Source of the DNA: Arachnopeziza araneosa
Lineage: Eukaryota; Ascomycota; Leotiomycetes; Helotiales; Arachnopezizaceae
NCBI GenBank assembly: GCA_003988855.1
Contig: QYAI01000088.1
Coordinates: forward strand, 1 to 64,000
Direction of reading: 5' to 3'
DNA: 64,000 bases
Shown here: positions 31,288 to 41,861 of the stretch, piece by piece
Numbering within the stretch: position 1 is the stretch's first letter
How the letters are laid out: each line of letters starts with the position of its first letter
The notes under the pieces: generated by a model
What the model was told of the DNA's origin: nothing
Database searches by the model: none
Seen by the model: only the letters and a program-made list of their open reading frames with translations
Position numbers and translations under genes: made by a program

Positions 31288-33346
31288 CTAAGTGGGGAAT
31301 ATTCGTCTCTCATCCATCGTAAAGTCGCTATCACCAACCGCGATATCTTCATACCGACTGACGGATTTAAGATCGCTTCTGGCTCTGTCCTGATCATTCA
31401 TTGCATCATTGTTCTTCGTTTCCTTGACCTTGGACTGCAAGACGCTGCGGAGTTCTTCCATTTCTGTTTCGTGCGCTGCTTTCAATTGCGCTATTGAGGC
31501 TTGATGAGATTCCTTCAACAGGTCCGTTTCATGCACATGTGCTGCCGTCAACTTTGATATCTTCGTTTTGTACGCAGCCTCCGATGGTTCTAAAGTCTTC
31601 TCTTGCGCGGCTTTCAATTCTGCCATCTGCGTCTCGTATGTGTTCTTCAGCCAGTTGGTGTCATGAAGCCGCTTTGCTATCTCAAGTTCAACTTCATCGC
31701 TCTTCGCTTTTAACTGCTCTTCAAACTTCGCTTTCTCTCTCTGGCGTTCCATTTGCGATCTGGATTGCCTTTCCTCGAATCTTTTATACATCGTGTACTC
31801 GACCAAATCCATTTGCATCATGTGCTCCCTACCGATTTCGCCCAATTGTTCAGTGTGTCCCCTCTTGGATTCGTTCAATTCCGCGGCGTGTGCCCTCTGT
31901 GCGTCCTCCATATGAAATTGAGCTTGCTCTAATCGTGTTTCTGCAGCCGAATTCTCCTTATCACGTTCTTCTTTAAGCGAGTGCAACTGATCCTCCAAAC
32001 TTTGTATTTTGAGTTGATATTTTTTTTGTATCTTGTGTAATTGAGCATCTTGTGTTTCATGAATTCTTTCTTTCTCAGAGAGGTGAGCGTTGTCAAGTGT
32101 CCGAAGCCTGTCCGTTAAGTGTACAATCTCTTGTCCATGATCTTTCTCCATTTGGAGAATTCGAGCATCCTGTGTTTTTCGAATTCTTCCTTTCTCGGAC
32201 TCGTGAGCGCTCACGAGTACAGAAAACTTTTTGTCATATTGGTCAATCTCTTGCTGGTGTTCTTTCTCTATGTCGAGTAACTGAGCACTTGAGCTTTCTT
32301 CCATTTTAGTTCTCTCAGATATGTAAGTGCTCTTAAGTGCAGAAATCCCGTCCTCAAAGCCACAAATATCCTGTCGATGTTCATTCCGCAGATCCGAGAT
32401 CTTCTCCCTCTGCGCTTTAGCCAGTTCAATAACCACGCTTTCATGTGCTGTCTTGAGGGACTGTTTTTCCGTTTCTAGCTTTCCATCATATTCCTTGCTT
32501 TTCTGAACGGTAATATAATCATAGCCTGTCCGTAGCGACGTAAGTTCCGCCTGGATCCGTTTATCGCTTTCTTGAATGGTCTGTAGCACTCGCTCACGAT
32601 CAACTGCTAAGTTATCCATTTCCTTCCTCAATTCTTGATATTCGGCCCATAGGTCTTGCTTAGCCCGGAAAACACCTTGATACGCCCTCGAAAGGCCTTC
32701 TAGAACCATCCCAACATCTGCAGGAGAAGATGGATGTACAACTTTCCAGTCAAAGACTATGTCGGAGTTTTCATTCACGACTTCTCGAAGACGATGATAC
32801 AGGGTTTCCATTGCACTGTTGGAGCGACTTATATCTCCGCCGATGGTCCCGCCGATAATTGGCGTCTCAGCTTCTGATTGCGATGCTTCCGGTATGATTG
32901 GAACCACGGAGGGAAATTTCCGCCGTGGAGGCTGACGTCGCATTTCCATTTCTTTGCTAGGCCCTTCATCCCCCAGATCCACCCTCGCTATGTCTCTGAG
33001 ACGCGTCGGCTGACGAACCACATTAGGATCGAGAGAGACAGCAGAATCAACAATCCTAAACGGTGGAAAGGATCTATCTTCGCTCAGGGGGCCTAGTCCG
33101 CCATTGGCTAGTTCCCCCTCCTCGACATCCCTTTGAATTCGTTCCCTCTTCTTGACTGTGTGGTTGTGAACATATCTGGTTTCGTCCTGTCTAAAGATAT
33201 GACTATCCCCGGGTGGTAGTCCTAAAATTTTGCTTTGGAATCTATCAAGCCTTGTTAGCGCCTGGTCATGGACCTGAAATCACAGCCTAACTTGTCCCAT
33301 TTACGCATAGCGACGCCACGGCGGCCTTGAAGTAATTCGTGTGCAT
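31288..33346 (-). CDS. Long coiled-coil protein, function unknown
   Basis: The main exon runs 33273-31288, open throughout. A first exon 33346-33320 (MHTNYFKAA) spliced by a 46-nt intron is my best guess for the start, giving about 670 residues. The N-terminal ~170 residues are non-repetitive and charged (FQSKILGLPPGDSHIFRQDE). From about residue 240 the protein is nearly continuous coiled coil, rich in E, K, Q, A and L. It has loosely repeated blocks in which SEK-R---TQDA-----EK-----I recurs roughly every 42 residues. No motor, GTPase or ATPase motif is seen. It lies between the HeLo gene and a membrane protein. Could be a scaffold. Confidence 0.75.
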
Positions 33347-33882
33347 AGAAGAGCTATGCAGTCTTCTTGCTGAACGATGGACAGTTAAGAGTGCAGTGAA
33401 CCAAGGTCTTTGCTGCAGGGCTGTAGATAGTGGGGCACGGACCCATTTCAGCTTTGCCCGAGCTGAGCAGAGCCTCAAAATCCAAAGTATTGTATGCCCC
33501 GCCTTCCCAATTAGATTTCTGGTCACTCTTTTCGGTTCCTTGATATCAAACACAGGATGTATGACAATCACGTACTCTCCCCAGCGAAAGACTATCGTAT
33601 GCCCAATGTTGTTGGCACCAATTCAAACCGGGCATAGGACTTGCATATGAGTGTTGCTCACTTTATTTCGCAAGCCAAGGCAGAGGGATTTATATCTTAC
33701 TAAAGCATTGTTACCTCAGTGATTTTCTATATAGCGAAGTATTTTACTAGGGATATTGTAAATATATGACGCTGGCTAGCAAGCTTTACAAATAATTTTT
33801 GAATTTCTTCGATTTTCTAGCATATAGCTTCGGCACAAGTCACTCTTATACGATAGAAAACAGACTCATTGTTGAGAAACAT
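33347..33882. other. Intergenic spacer
   Basis: Upstream of the coiled-coil gene and downstream of the Cys-rich membrane protein gene, both on the minus strand. An open minus-strand stretch (33287-33571) overlaps the presumed first exon of the coiled-coil gene but has no recognisable family. Confidence 0.4.
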
Positions 33883-36089
33883 TCAACCTCGCGTCGGTCT
33901 CAAGTCCGGGTCATGATTGGAGTAGTTTTGGCTTGAAGCCTCATACACCTGTTGATCCGGGACCTCATATATCCTCCTTCCTTCGGGAATCTCATACAGA
34001 CTCTCGCTATGGATCTCATGCACCCCGTGCGCCCAACTCCCACTCCCGATATCATCTAGGGAGCTAATCGTCGAAGATCTCGCTCCAGCTTCGCTCATCT
34101 CGGAGATGGGACCACCTCCTGCTTCACTCATGCTCGGATGCGAAGGTGCGGGTGATTGTTGAGATGATGAGGACCCGATGGCCTTTCGAGATATCATTCG
34201 TGATTGATCGCGGTCATCGCGACGGCGGTAAGCACCGACTACGAAGGGGATTGGCACTCCGTGATGAGTTGGAGGAGCTGGTGGTACGGCACCAGGTCCA
34301 GAGACGCCGGTCCAGCCCGAAGTAGGGTTGAGTCCTGTTGTTGGTCCACCAGGTATATTCGGTCCTGCAGTTGGTCCAGATGGGATATTTGGTCCTGCAG
34401 TTAATCCAGTTGGAATATTTGGTCCCGCTGTTGGTCCGGTAGTGATATTTGGTCCTGCTGTAGGTCCTGTTGTTGGCCCGGTGGTGATATTTGGTCCTGC
34501 TGTAGGTCCTGCCGCTGGTCCAGTAGTGATATTAGGCCCTGATTTTGGCCCAGCAGTGGTACTGGGTTCTGTTGGTGGAGCCTGGGTTGTTATTGGTGGC
34601 GAGGAGTACGGAAGAATAGGAGGAGGTGGCGGCCCAGCCAAAAATGGTTTGAGTGCTGGGACACTTTTCCCTAAACACGTTTTCACAATGCATGCGATGA
34701 GAGCTGCGAGCGCCACCACTCCCGCTGCTGCACCTACACCTACTCCGGCCTTCGCGCCTGGGGATAATGATGCATGGGGCTGGGTCCCATTGCATTGTGG
34801 ATTAACGATGGCCGTCGAGGTGCAGAAGGCGGCATGATTAGCCGCAGAATTAGTAGAGGAATAATAACTCTGCGCATCACTAGGTAACGACGTATACCAA
34901 GCTGGGGTTGTGTAATAACAGGAGAATTGAGTGGATAAGAAACAAGCAGCTGCCGGATCAGATTTTGCGGTAGAAGGGACACCTCCGTTCAGCTCGGATA
35001 GTGGGTTGGGCGTTGGCACCGGTGTTGGATGATTTGCTAAGGATGAGACTGTTGAAGAGGGAGAAATTTTTGGATTATTTCCTGCAGGCGAGCGATTTGA
35101 AGAAGGAGAAGAAGTGGGACTATTTCCTACGGGTGATGGTGTTGAAGAAGCCGAAAGTGTTGGGCTGTTTACAGCGGATGAGATTATCGAAGAGGAAGAC
35201 GGTGTTGGGCTGTTAACTACTGGTGAGGGTGTTGAAGAGTAAGAAGGTGTTGAAGTAGGCGTCGGAGACTGAACAGCTGGTACGGAGGTACAACTATTAC
35301 TAATTAGAATATAGTGATTAGGCAAATGTTGTGGTGAACTGACGTGCCCGCCACGCATGTCTGTCCAGCCGAACAGACCGCGCTACCTCCACAGCACGCA
35401 ATTCCTGGTGTAATATCAAGACATTGATTTCCGCAGACATTAGTACAGCAACTGTAAAAATTAGAACGAGCTTGTAACTTTCTGGGAACTCTTACCTATT
35501 TGATATGCAGTTGGCAGAAGGACACGATGTTGTTCCACCGCAGCATTCGTTTCCTGGCGTGCTGTCCAGACATGCATTCCCACATACATTCGAGCAGCAG
35601 GTTCTATTCAGTTAGTAATTAGTCTATCATTAAATAAGAGGTCACCTACGCTGTATCCGTGTTATCGTTTAAGCATGTTTGGCCTTTAGAGCACATTCCT
35701 GCGACGTCAGGCCGGGAGCAACAAATATTCCCGTAAGGGATGCAGTATTGCCCTTGCAATCCAGTGTGCCCTGCTCCAGTGCATATTATGCCATTTGGGA
35801 ATGAACAACAACTATCAGCAAAGTCAGTATTATCGGCATGTTTACAGAAGGAGCTTGCTGATATTCTGCTGTCACGTTGTACATACGGTGGGTAGAAATA
35901 AGTGCCAGCAGGCAGGCTGTAAGGGCAGTAGTTGGGTACCTGCGGGGACCCTGGGTATGGGCAGTCCCAGTCTGCGTTGACAATAACTTGGGAAGTATCG
36001 AAACATGCAGTGTTTCCATCACCCTCGGAACATTTCTCGACGCCGTTACTGTTACCAGGGGCGCAAACCTGATAAAACACCTGCGACAT
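33883..36089 (-). CDS. Cys-rich single-pass membrane protein with duplicated Cys modules
   Basis: Exons 36089-35650, 35603-35496, 35451-35344 and 35299-33883 give about 690 residues. The extracellular part has a ~150-residue Cys-rich region ending in CCSRPDVAGMCSKGQTC. Two 36-residue modules follow, each with CC-x3-CG-x2-CLD-x2-PG-x2-CCGG. Then comes a Ser/Thr/Pro stalk, a second Cys pair region (CFLSTQFSCYYT), and a membrane helix after GAKAGVGVGAAAGVVALAAL. The cytoplasmic tail carries 10-residue TAGPNIP-type repeats and, at the end, LYEIPE, IYEVPD and VYEAS. The layout suggests a cell-wall sensor or adhesin. No signal peptide is visible from this ATG, so a short upstream exon is possible. 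Confidence 0.75.
34325..34545 (-). repeat. In-frame minisatellite encoding TAGPNIxxGP repeats
   Basis: About seven imperfect 30- or 42-bp units in the tail-coding exon of the Cys-rich membrane protein encode runs such as TAGPNIPSGP and TTGPTAGPNI. All unit lengths are multiples of three, so copy-number change keeps the frame. Confidence 0.75.
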
Positions 36090-36910
36090 CTTGGGCGTCG
36101 AGCTCCTTCGTCAAGTAGAAAATTAGAACGCAGACTCGCTACAAGTACAAAAAAAGCCAGACGATGAAGGCAGAATCAAACTAATTGTATAAAGGCCTCA
36201 GCATATTATTATCAAGAAGGTGAACAAGAAATTTTGCGGAGAGTGCTAATATACAAGACTGGGGGAGATTTGCTATTTTCAAATTTCATTAAGACTTGAA
36301 GATTCCTCATTGTCCGAGAATCAGGATTATAAGGCTGGGAAGCGCGTGCTAACGGAAAATTTCCTTTCCAGCAAGGGACGCCACGTCCTTCTTTCCGTGT
36401 GGCTGAGCGATGCACGTTTATGGACCCCGCAATCCTTCCGAAAAGTCAAAATCCACCTAGAGAGAAGAAAGATCCAGTGGGCATTGACCTGCTGGATTGT
36501 GTGTATCTGGAGGCTGATTAGTCGCTGCTCTATTGGGTGAAGTGACCAAAGTGACCGAAGCGGCCCGTGATCTGTATGATACCGAGAAAAGGACATTTGT
36601 GGACGGATTGGTTAAGTAAGTCTTGGCCTTTTTCTTATCTCAAAAGAATGGGGGTTCCGCGGACCGCTAATATTTTCATCATTGCAGTGGGAGCGGGAGA
36701 TCCAGCAAAGTTGCGGTGTAGGTTGGAGAGATTGGCTAGGCGTGACGGAAGCATGCGTAGATAAATTTATATTCGGAAACATGTAGTATGACGACGAACA
36801 TCGCAAGGTAGAAAGTTGTTTCCCCTGCATAATCCGCAATCGTAATGGATCGTGGATCCCGATGACTAGCCACCTCTTCGACCCTAACGAGATATCGTGA
36901 CGGTGGTGAT
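36090..36910. other. Intergenic region
   Basis: Between the Cys-rich protein gene and the 3' end of the CHAT gene. A plus-strand scrap at about 36544-36764 (VTEAARDLYDTEKRTFVDGL, then a GT-AG-like gap) looks protein-like but belongs to no family I recognise. It may be a gene fragment. Confidence 0.35.
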
Positions 36911-39900
36911 TTACATCCCTATATGTATAAAAGGTGCCCATACAATAGGTTGGTCAGGGAATCTCATCCGAACACCCTCTACCCACCTAGTTTTCTCCCT
37001 CAGCGTTCTGATAGCATGATGCAACCCTTCAGCCGCTTTCTCGGGATTCAGCATACTATCCCATACCATTTCAGAGACTACACCACTCCTTTCGTCATCC
37101 ACTTGCCACAGTGTCCCAATTGCTTGTGGAAACCCCGCCATTTGGAATGCGCTTGTGAGGTGAATACCCTCGTCCAGAAGGTCCAATGCTCTGTTACTAG
37201 ACGCATGGCAGGCTGAGAGATAGGCCAACTGTGCCTTGGTGAGTTTTAGAGCATTGATATCGGCGACTGTGAGAGGGTTCGTTTCCCAGTCCGAAAGTAA
37301 AAGGCTGCTGTTCGAAGGATCTACATGATCGACGATACCATGGCAACTGAAGTGCACGATACTACAATCTTGAAGAGCTAGTAGCACATCATGTTTACAT
37401 ACCTCACGTACCTCACTCCTAAACACGACTTTGGTGATAACTTCATCCGGGGTCTTCGAAAGGAGCTTGGTAACCTCAGCATCGGCGAAAATCAAGTCGT
37501 TTTGGTTTGGCGTTGATGCCATTGCTATAAAAACAGCTTTGGTGGGATTCGTTGGGATTCGCTTTGCGTTGATTCTTCGGGAGTGGCTCAGCGATCTGAT
37601 TGTCGTCGCATAGGAAGAGATCACTTGGTCCAACGTATTTTTGTCCGTTTTGCCAGAGTGATCGCCAGCGGCATGGATTGGAAAGATAGACATGAGGCCA
37701 ACTGGAATCCACCATATGCGCGGCCATCCTTCTGCTTTTCTAACGATCGATAATTCTGTCAAGATAGGGCCAATCGCGGAATCCCATAACCATTTTAATA
37801 TGCTATGTAGAGATTTGTTAGTCTTCTTGCGGCCGATCGGGGTGTCTTTGTCAAGAGTTTCAAGATATTGTTGCGCCTGTTCCAAGACATCTTCTTGGTG
37901 CAGATCTTGAAGGCGATAGTGCCACGTTCTGTTCTTGGCTAATATTAGCGCATCACTTCGTATCGTTGTCACATTTATGATCACGACGGTTCCCGAAGCC
38001 GAGATTGATTGTAGTTCGTCCATCGAAGGACCTAAAAACACGCTTTTCGTCTTGTCATCGGAGCGGATCTTATCAATGATCTTGTTGAATCGCTTTGAAG
38101 CCGCAATTCTCCTTTCCATATCTAGCTTGGGACCAGCTGGAATATCTGATGCTTTGACAAAGCCGCTGGGAGATGAATCCAGCTGATCTCGGAGAGCCAC
38201 AAACTCTTTTGCCAGAGCGTGGTCATGAATCTCAAGATCAGTTGTGTTTATACGAGCCTCTAGAAGCAGAGAGCTCATGACACCTCTACCCAATTCTAAT
38301 GTTTGAAGAGCCTCGAACACATCAGCGCCCGACTCTAGAAGGATTGATGCACCGGTACTGGCAAGTCCAGAGAAGGTAGCTATATTGTCTTGTTGATCTG
38401 CACGATTGAGAAGACGAGGGCTGATCATAGGAAGCAGGTTCGTAGCCTTTTTGATAAACATAACTGCTTTCGAGGGATTTCTTGACCGCGTCAAGAGCAT
38501 TCCACGGTATCCAGCAAACACCCGAAGGATCGGTGGTGCAGAATCCAATTTCAGCGCCTTTTCGTAATATTTTGTGGCGTTGTTGAAATCTTCATACATC
38601 TGAGTCTGCTCAAACCGCAGTTCACAAGCCTTACCCAGGTTATTGAGGCACATGGCTCTCGTAGAAAAATCGTTTGACATTTTGCTCGCTGCCACCTGAA
38701 GGTTCGTAATTGCGGCGTTGAGGTGCTCTAGATTATGAGTTGAAGGTTCTCTTATGGCCCGCCTGAGAAAGCAATTTCCGAAATTGACAAGGCATAGAAT
38801 ATGGGTGGGTTCCTCGCTGGAGATTTCTATCGATTGTTGGCAATATTTGACAGCGTCCTCGAAATCTTTATCCGAGCCTGTTGACTCGAACCGTAACTGC
38901 AGAGCATGCCCCAAGCACGTCAACCTTCCTGCACGAGTTGGATCGATCTCCGAGGTCATATCCAAAGCCTTTTTATACACGGATATTGCTCGGTCTAGTA
39001 CCTCAGGCAGATACAATCTTTCAAATTTCCTTACAAGAACATTCCCTAGTCCGACCAAAGAGGAGGAGTGGCCAAGAAGTTTTTTTGTGGAAGATTGGAG
39101 CCCAGTTTCGATAGCTTCTAATGCGTTCTCCAAATCTTCCAAGGAACCTCGAAGCTCGAATCTGGTTTGCAAGGCGGTTCCAAGATTGTGCCAGATCTCA
39201 GCGGCAAAGGCAGCGCTCATTGTGCGCTGCAAAGCTTGCTTGTACATAAGTACTGCTTCATCAAGAATGTCTGGCGAGCCTGTTAGTTCGTATTTTCTTA
39301 AAAGAACATTTCCTAGAGTAGATTCGGACTGAGCTCGAAGATGTGGTTCTGTCAATTTCAAGCTCACTGCTTGTGTGCATAAGTCAACAGCTTGGGCGAG
39401 ATCTTCTTCCGAGGCGGTTTCCTCAAATCTCATGCGAAGAGCATTCCCTTTGTTCGCAAGAAGATTTTCATAGCTCGGGTGGCCCTGATTCACCACGTCT
39501 TCGGCGAAAGAAAACAGATCAATAGCATCATCTAAATCGGAGATTGACCTGTAGATCTTGAATCTGGAGGCTAGAGAACCTCCAAGATTCACACAAAAGG
39601 CAGGTAGCTCTGGTAGAACCTGCTCTTCCGCTAAAGAGACAGCTGCCCTTCCATGGGTAATAGACAATTCTAGATCAGATACAGAATCCATCCCCTCATA
39701 ACGAGCGTTGAGAGCATTCGCAAAGGTATCCAGAAAGATAGCTCTGACGGGGTGCTGTTCATTTGTCGACGATACTGCCTCGTCCCCAAATCTGCCAGCC
39801 TGGTCCAGATCTGATTGAGTGTTGCTTACTCTGTACCGTGTCGTCAATGCAGCACACAAATTGCTGCACAATTTCGGCCTGCTCGCTGTTTGAAAGCTCA

Positions 39901-40657
39901 ATGCATCTTGATATATGTTAATGCACACATCGAGATCTCGCAAATCACCGGCTTGGTAGTACCGGCTTTGGAGTGCATTTGCATAATTTTGCAGGATCGC
40001 TGGTCGAAGTTCGTTCGAGATGTGATCAGTGGCCTGTCGCGTGCAATCCACAAAGGTGTCCAAGTCAGATGCATCTCCAGTGTTGTTGTATCTATTCTGA
40101 TAGACTATACCCAGATTGTTAAGGTATCTAGCCTTCTTCGCAAGATCAGGCTCGCACTCGATAGCCTCTAGATATAGTTCTCTGGCAGACTCCAGATCTT
40201 CGAAAGAATGAGTTGTTGGAAATTGATTTTGAAAGGCTTTCGCAAGCTCATACAAAGCCCAGCCCCTACCAGGACTCCCAACGGGATGTTTGCGGAGCGC
40301 CTCTTCAGCAGTGATGGTTGATGAACTTGAACTCATATCTCTGATGGTGCCGGAGTATGTCGGCTTGTAAGGCTCTGAGGTATAAATGTTCGAGATAGTA
40401 GACCTTGGCGAAGGTAAGGGTTCGTCTCCTCTTCTTTTATCTGATTTACACCTCTTTGACTGACGATTCCTCGAGAGTGCTCGGAAAGGTGTGTGTGGGC
40501 AACTCTTCAAATACGGACTGAGGTTATGCTCAACAGAAGTCGAGAAAATGCAAAGACATGGGAGCCTTAAAAGGCGGCTTTTGGTGGCATGGCACGTGTT
40601 GGAGACCTTAGGCAGGGTAGGTGTGGCAAGTAAGGCTCCACAACACGCCATCTTCAT
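36911..40657 (-). CDS. TPR-CHAT protein, caspase-like cysteine protease
   Basis: One uninterrupted frame of 1,248 residues. The ATG at 40336 (MSSSSSTITAEEALRKHP) may be the true start, since the first 107 residues look unlike the rest. Then come about 15 TPR-like helical pairs with the recurring pattern LGNALQ.RFE.TGS..DL..A. The C-terminal ~300 residues are a CHAT domain: WWIPVGLMSIFPIHAAGD, then HFSCHG with catalytic His ~1106, then YLSACHAS with catalytic Cys ~1150, then GFPQAIGTLWQVDD and a final PIVWAPFIHIGM. Both catalytic residues are present, so it should be an active clan CD protease. It is divergent from a gasdermin-like gene only 98 bases from ATG to ATG (or 419 with the downstream start), a strong functional link. 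Confidence 0.92.
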   Translation of the reverse strand: MKMACCGALLATPTLPKVSNTCHATKSRLLRLPCLCIFSTSVEHNLSPYLKSCPHTPFRALSRNRQSKRCKSDKRRGDEPLPSPRSTISNIYTSEPYKPTYSGTIRDMSSSSSTITAEEALRKHPVGSPGRGWALYELAKAFQNQFPTTHSFEDLESARELYLEAIECEPDLAKKARYLNNLGIVYQNRYNNTGDASDLDTFVDCTRQATDHISNELRPAILQNYANALQSRYYQAGDLRDLDVCINIYQDALSFQTASRPKLCSNLCAALTTRYRVSNTQSDLDQAGRFGDEAVSSTNEQHPVRAIFLDTFANALNARYEGMDSVSDLELSITHGRAAVSLAEEQVLPELPAFCVNLGGSLASRFKIYRSISDLDDAIDLFSFAEDVVNQGHPSYENLLANKGNALRMRFEETASEEDLAQAVDLCTQAVSLKLTEPHLRAQSESTLGNVLLRKYELTGSPDILDEAVLMYKQALQRTMSAAFAAEIWHNLGTALQTRFELRGSLEDLENALEAIETGLQSSTKKLLGHSSSLVGLGNVLVRKFERLYLPEVLDRAISVYKKALDMTSEIDPTRAGRLTCLGHALQLRFESTGSDKDFEDAVKYCQQSIEISSEEPTHILCLVNFGNCFLRRAIREPSTHNLEHLNAAITNLQVAASKMSNDFSTRAMCLNNLGKACELRFEQTQMYEDFNNATKYYEKALKLDSAPPILRVFAGYRGMLLTRSRNPSKAVMFIKKATNLLPMISPRLLNRADQQDNIATFSGLASTGASILLESGADVFEALQTLELGRGVMSSLLLEARINTTDLEIHDHALAKEFVALRDQLDSSPSGFVKASDIPAGPKLDMERRIAASKRFNKIIDKIRSDDKTKSVFLGPSMDELQSISASGTVVIINVTTIRSDALILAKNRTWHYRLQDLHQEDVLEQAQQYLETLDKDTPIGRKKTNKSLHSILKWLWDSAIGPILTELSIVRKAEGWPRIWWIPVGLMSIFPIHAAGDHSGKTDKNTLDQVISSYATTIRSLSHSRRINAKRIPTNPTKAVFIAMASTPNQNDLIFADAEVTKLLSKTPDEVITKVVFRSEVREVCKHDVLLALQDCSIVHFSCHGIVDHVDPSNSSLLLSDWETNPLTVADINALKLTKAQLAYLSACHASSNRALDLLDEGIHLTSAFQMAGFPQAIGTLWQVDDERSGVVSEMVWDSMLNPEKAAEGLHHAIRTLREKTRWVEGVRMRFPDQPIVWAPFIHIGM

Positions 40658-40755
40658 ATTTCAACAGTCTCAGAATCATCCATTTATCTCTCACTATTAA
40701 AGCAATAATCGCGTATCTCGCAAGTCGAGTAGGTCGTGGCAGCTAATCCGCCGCG
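40658..40755. promoter_or_regulatory. Very short divergent promoter, CHAT protease / gasdermin-like gene
   Basis: Only 98 bases separate the two outermost ATGs. No obvious TATA box is seen. Shared control of both genes is expected, and the 5' leader of the protease gene may extend from 40657 to 40337. Confidence 0.5.
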
Positions 40756-41607
40756 ATGTCTCAAAGTTCCTTTTCGGTGTTTATGAATGGGTACTTGGAC
40801 CCAGCCCAGGTAGCCTTAGGTCGCCTTGTCCTCGACATGAAGAACCCCGGACAAGACTTCTGTCCCTTTGGCGCTCTTGCTCTCGGCATAGCCGATGTGT
40901 CCAAAGCACCGTTCCTGAATCTGAAGTCGCTTGCGAATTCGAACTCGTCGTCTCGTTTCAATATCGCTTTTTCCAAAGTACTCCAGATCTTTGCCAAGAG
41001 TTCTCGAACCACCGTCGATGACATCTCAACTGAGACTGCTACGCGCCACCAATTGCTCAATGTAACTCTGAAGTTCGAAAAGATCTTTGAGGATGACAAT
41101 GTCAAAAAGTGGCTCGAAAAGGTGGTCTTGACAGGTGCTAAGGTTTATATGGTTGTAGGCTTGCATACAATTCAGAATGCTTCAATCAGTCTCAACCGAG
41201 ATGCATCAGCGAAATTCAAGGGTGGCCTCCAGCTCCCTATCGCCGACACTGTGGCTCCAGGGACTTCCGCTCTTCCAGGAGGCGAGCTTCTGGATGTCAA
41301 ACTTGAAGGCGGCCATACATCCAAAAGCTCGTTAGGAGTGGCATTTGTCACTCCTGGGGAGCGAATCATCGCCGTCCAGTACCAAGAAGTCGCGTTCAAA
41401 ATGTCTTCCTCGAAAGGTAGCATTGCCGATGCTGGGGTGAAGAAGAAGACGGTATGGAAAACTTTTGGGGCTGCCAGAGGTGGGACAGATCTCGACACTC
41501 TTGAGGCTATCTTGGCAGAGGAAACGACAGCTGACGATATCGGAGAAGATGTCGAGCTTGAGTCAATGTTAACTGAAGGTGGAGATCTCTTCGTGATTCT
41601 CGAGTAA
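40756..41607 (+). CDS. Gasdermin-like pore-forming protein (candidate)
   Basis: An intronless gene of 283 residues. No sequence motif is absolute for fungal gasdermins, so this is a pattern call. Residues ~97-215 show the order expected of a gasdermin N-domain: an amphipathic stretch ending in WLEKVVLTGAKVYMVVGLHT, a beta hairpin with FKGGLQLP, a polar glycine-rich segment, then SSLGVAFVTPGERIIAVQYQEVAFK. A basic linker (KKKTVWK, 229-235) leads to an acidic ~43-residue tail with about 14 Asp/Glu. The tail is about the size of the ~5-kDa fragment removed from fungal HET-Q1 by its protease partner. The divergent neighbour is a TPR-CHAT protease. Alternatively it belongs to a related uncharacterised fungal family with the same hairpin. 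Confidence 0.55.
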   Translation: MSQSSFSVFMNGYLDPAQVALGRLVLDMKNPGQDFCPFGALALGIADVSKAPFLNLKSLANSNSSSRFNIAFSKVLQIFAKSSRTTVDDISTETATRHQLLNVTLKFEKIFEDDNVKKWLEKVVLTGAKVYMVVGLHTIQNASISLNRDASAKFKGGLQLPIADTVAPGTSALPGGELLDVKLEGGHTSKSSLGVAFVTPGERIIAVQYQEVAFKMSSSKGSIADAGVKKKTVWKTFGAARGGTDLDTLEAILAEETTADDIGEDVELESMLTEGGDLFVILE

Positions 41608-41804
41608 CGGCGGAGTTGTGGCTTTTGGGATGGATTAGACTAGCATTTACAGGAAGAGAGGGTCTAGCTTTCTGGACTTTTGAATGCTCAGTCATTGATT
41701 CAATTAGCAGTATAGAGCAATTTAATTTGTAGTTAAGGACAATCCTTACAGTAATAAGTTGAATAAGTAAACAATTAATTGTTTGACACTATTCTCTCGG
41801 ACTA
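41608..41804. other. 3' flank of the gasdermin-like gene
   Basis: AT-rich sequence ending in the TA target site of a Tc1 element. No gene. Confidence 0.5.
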
Positions 41805-41861
41805 CGAAGAACCCGGTCAAAAGTCGGGACGGTACAGGGTGTCAGCTGCCTGGAAGAGCCT
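41805..41861 (+). repeat. Left terminal inverted repeat of the Tc1 element
   Basis: Pairs with 43730-43786. Two mismatches in about 57 bases. Confidence 0.88.

Noticed and set aside
33287..33571. Minus-strand frame of 94 codons upstream of the coiled-coil gene
   Set aside because: Only its last codons look useful as a short first exon; the rest has no similarity.
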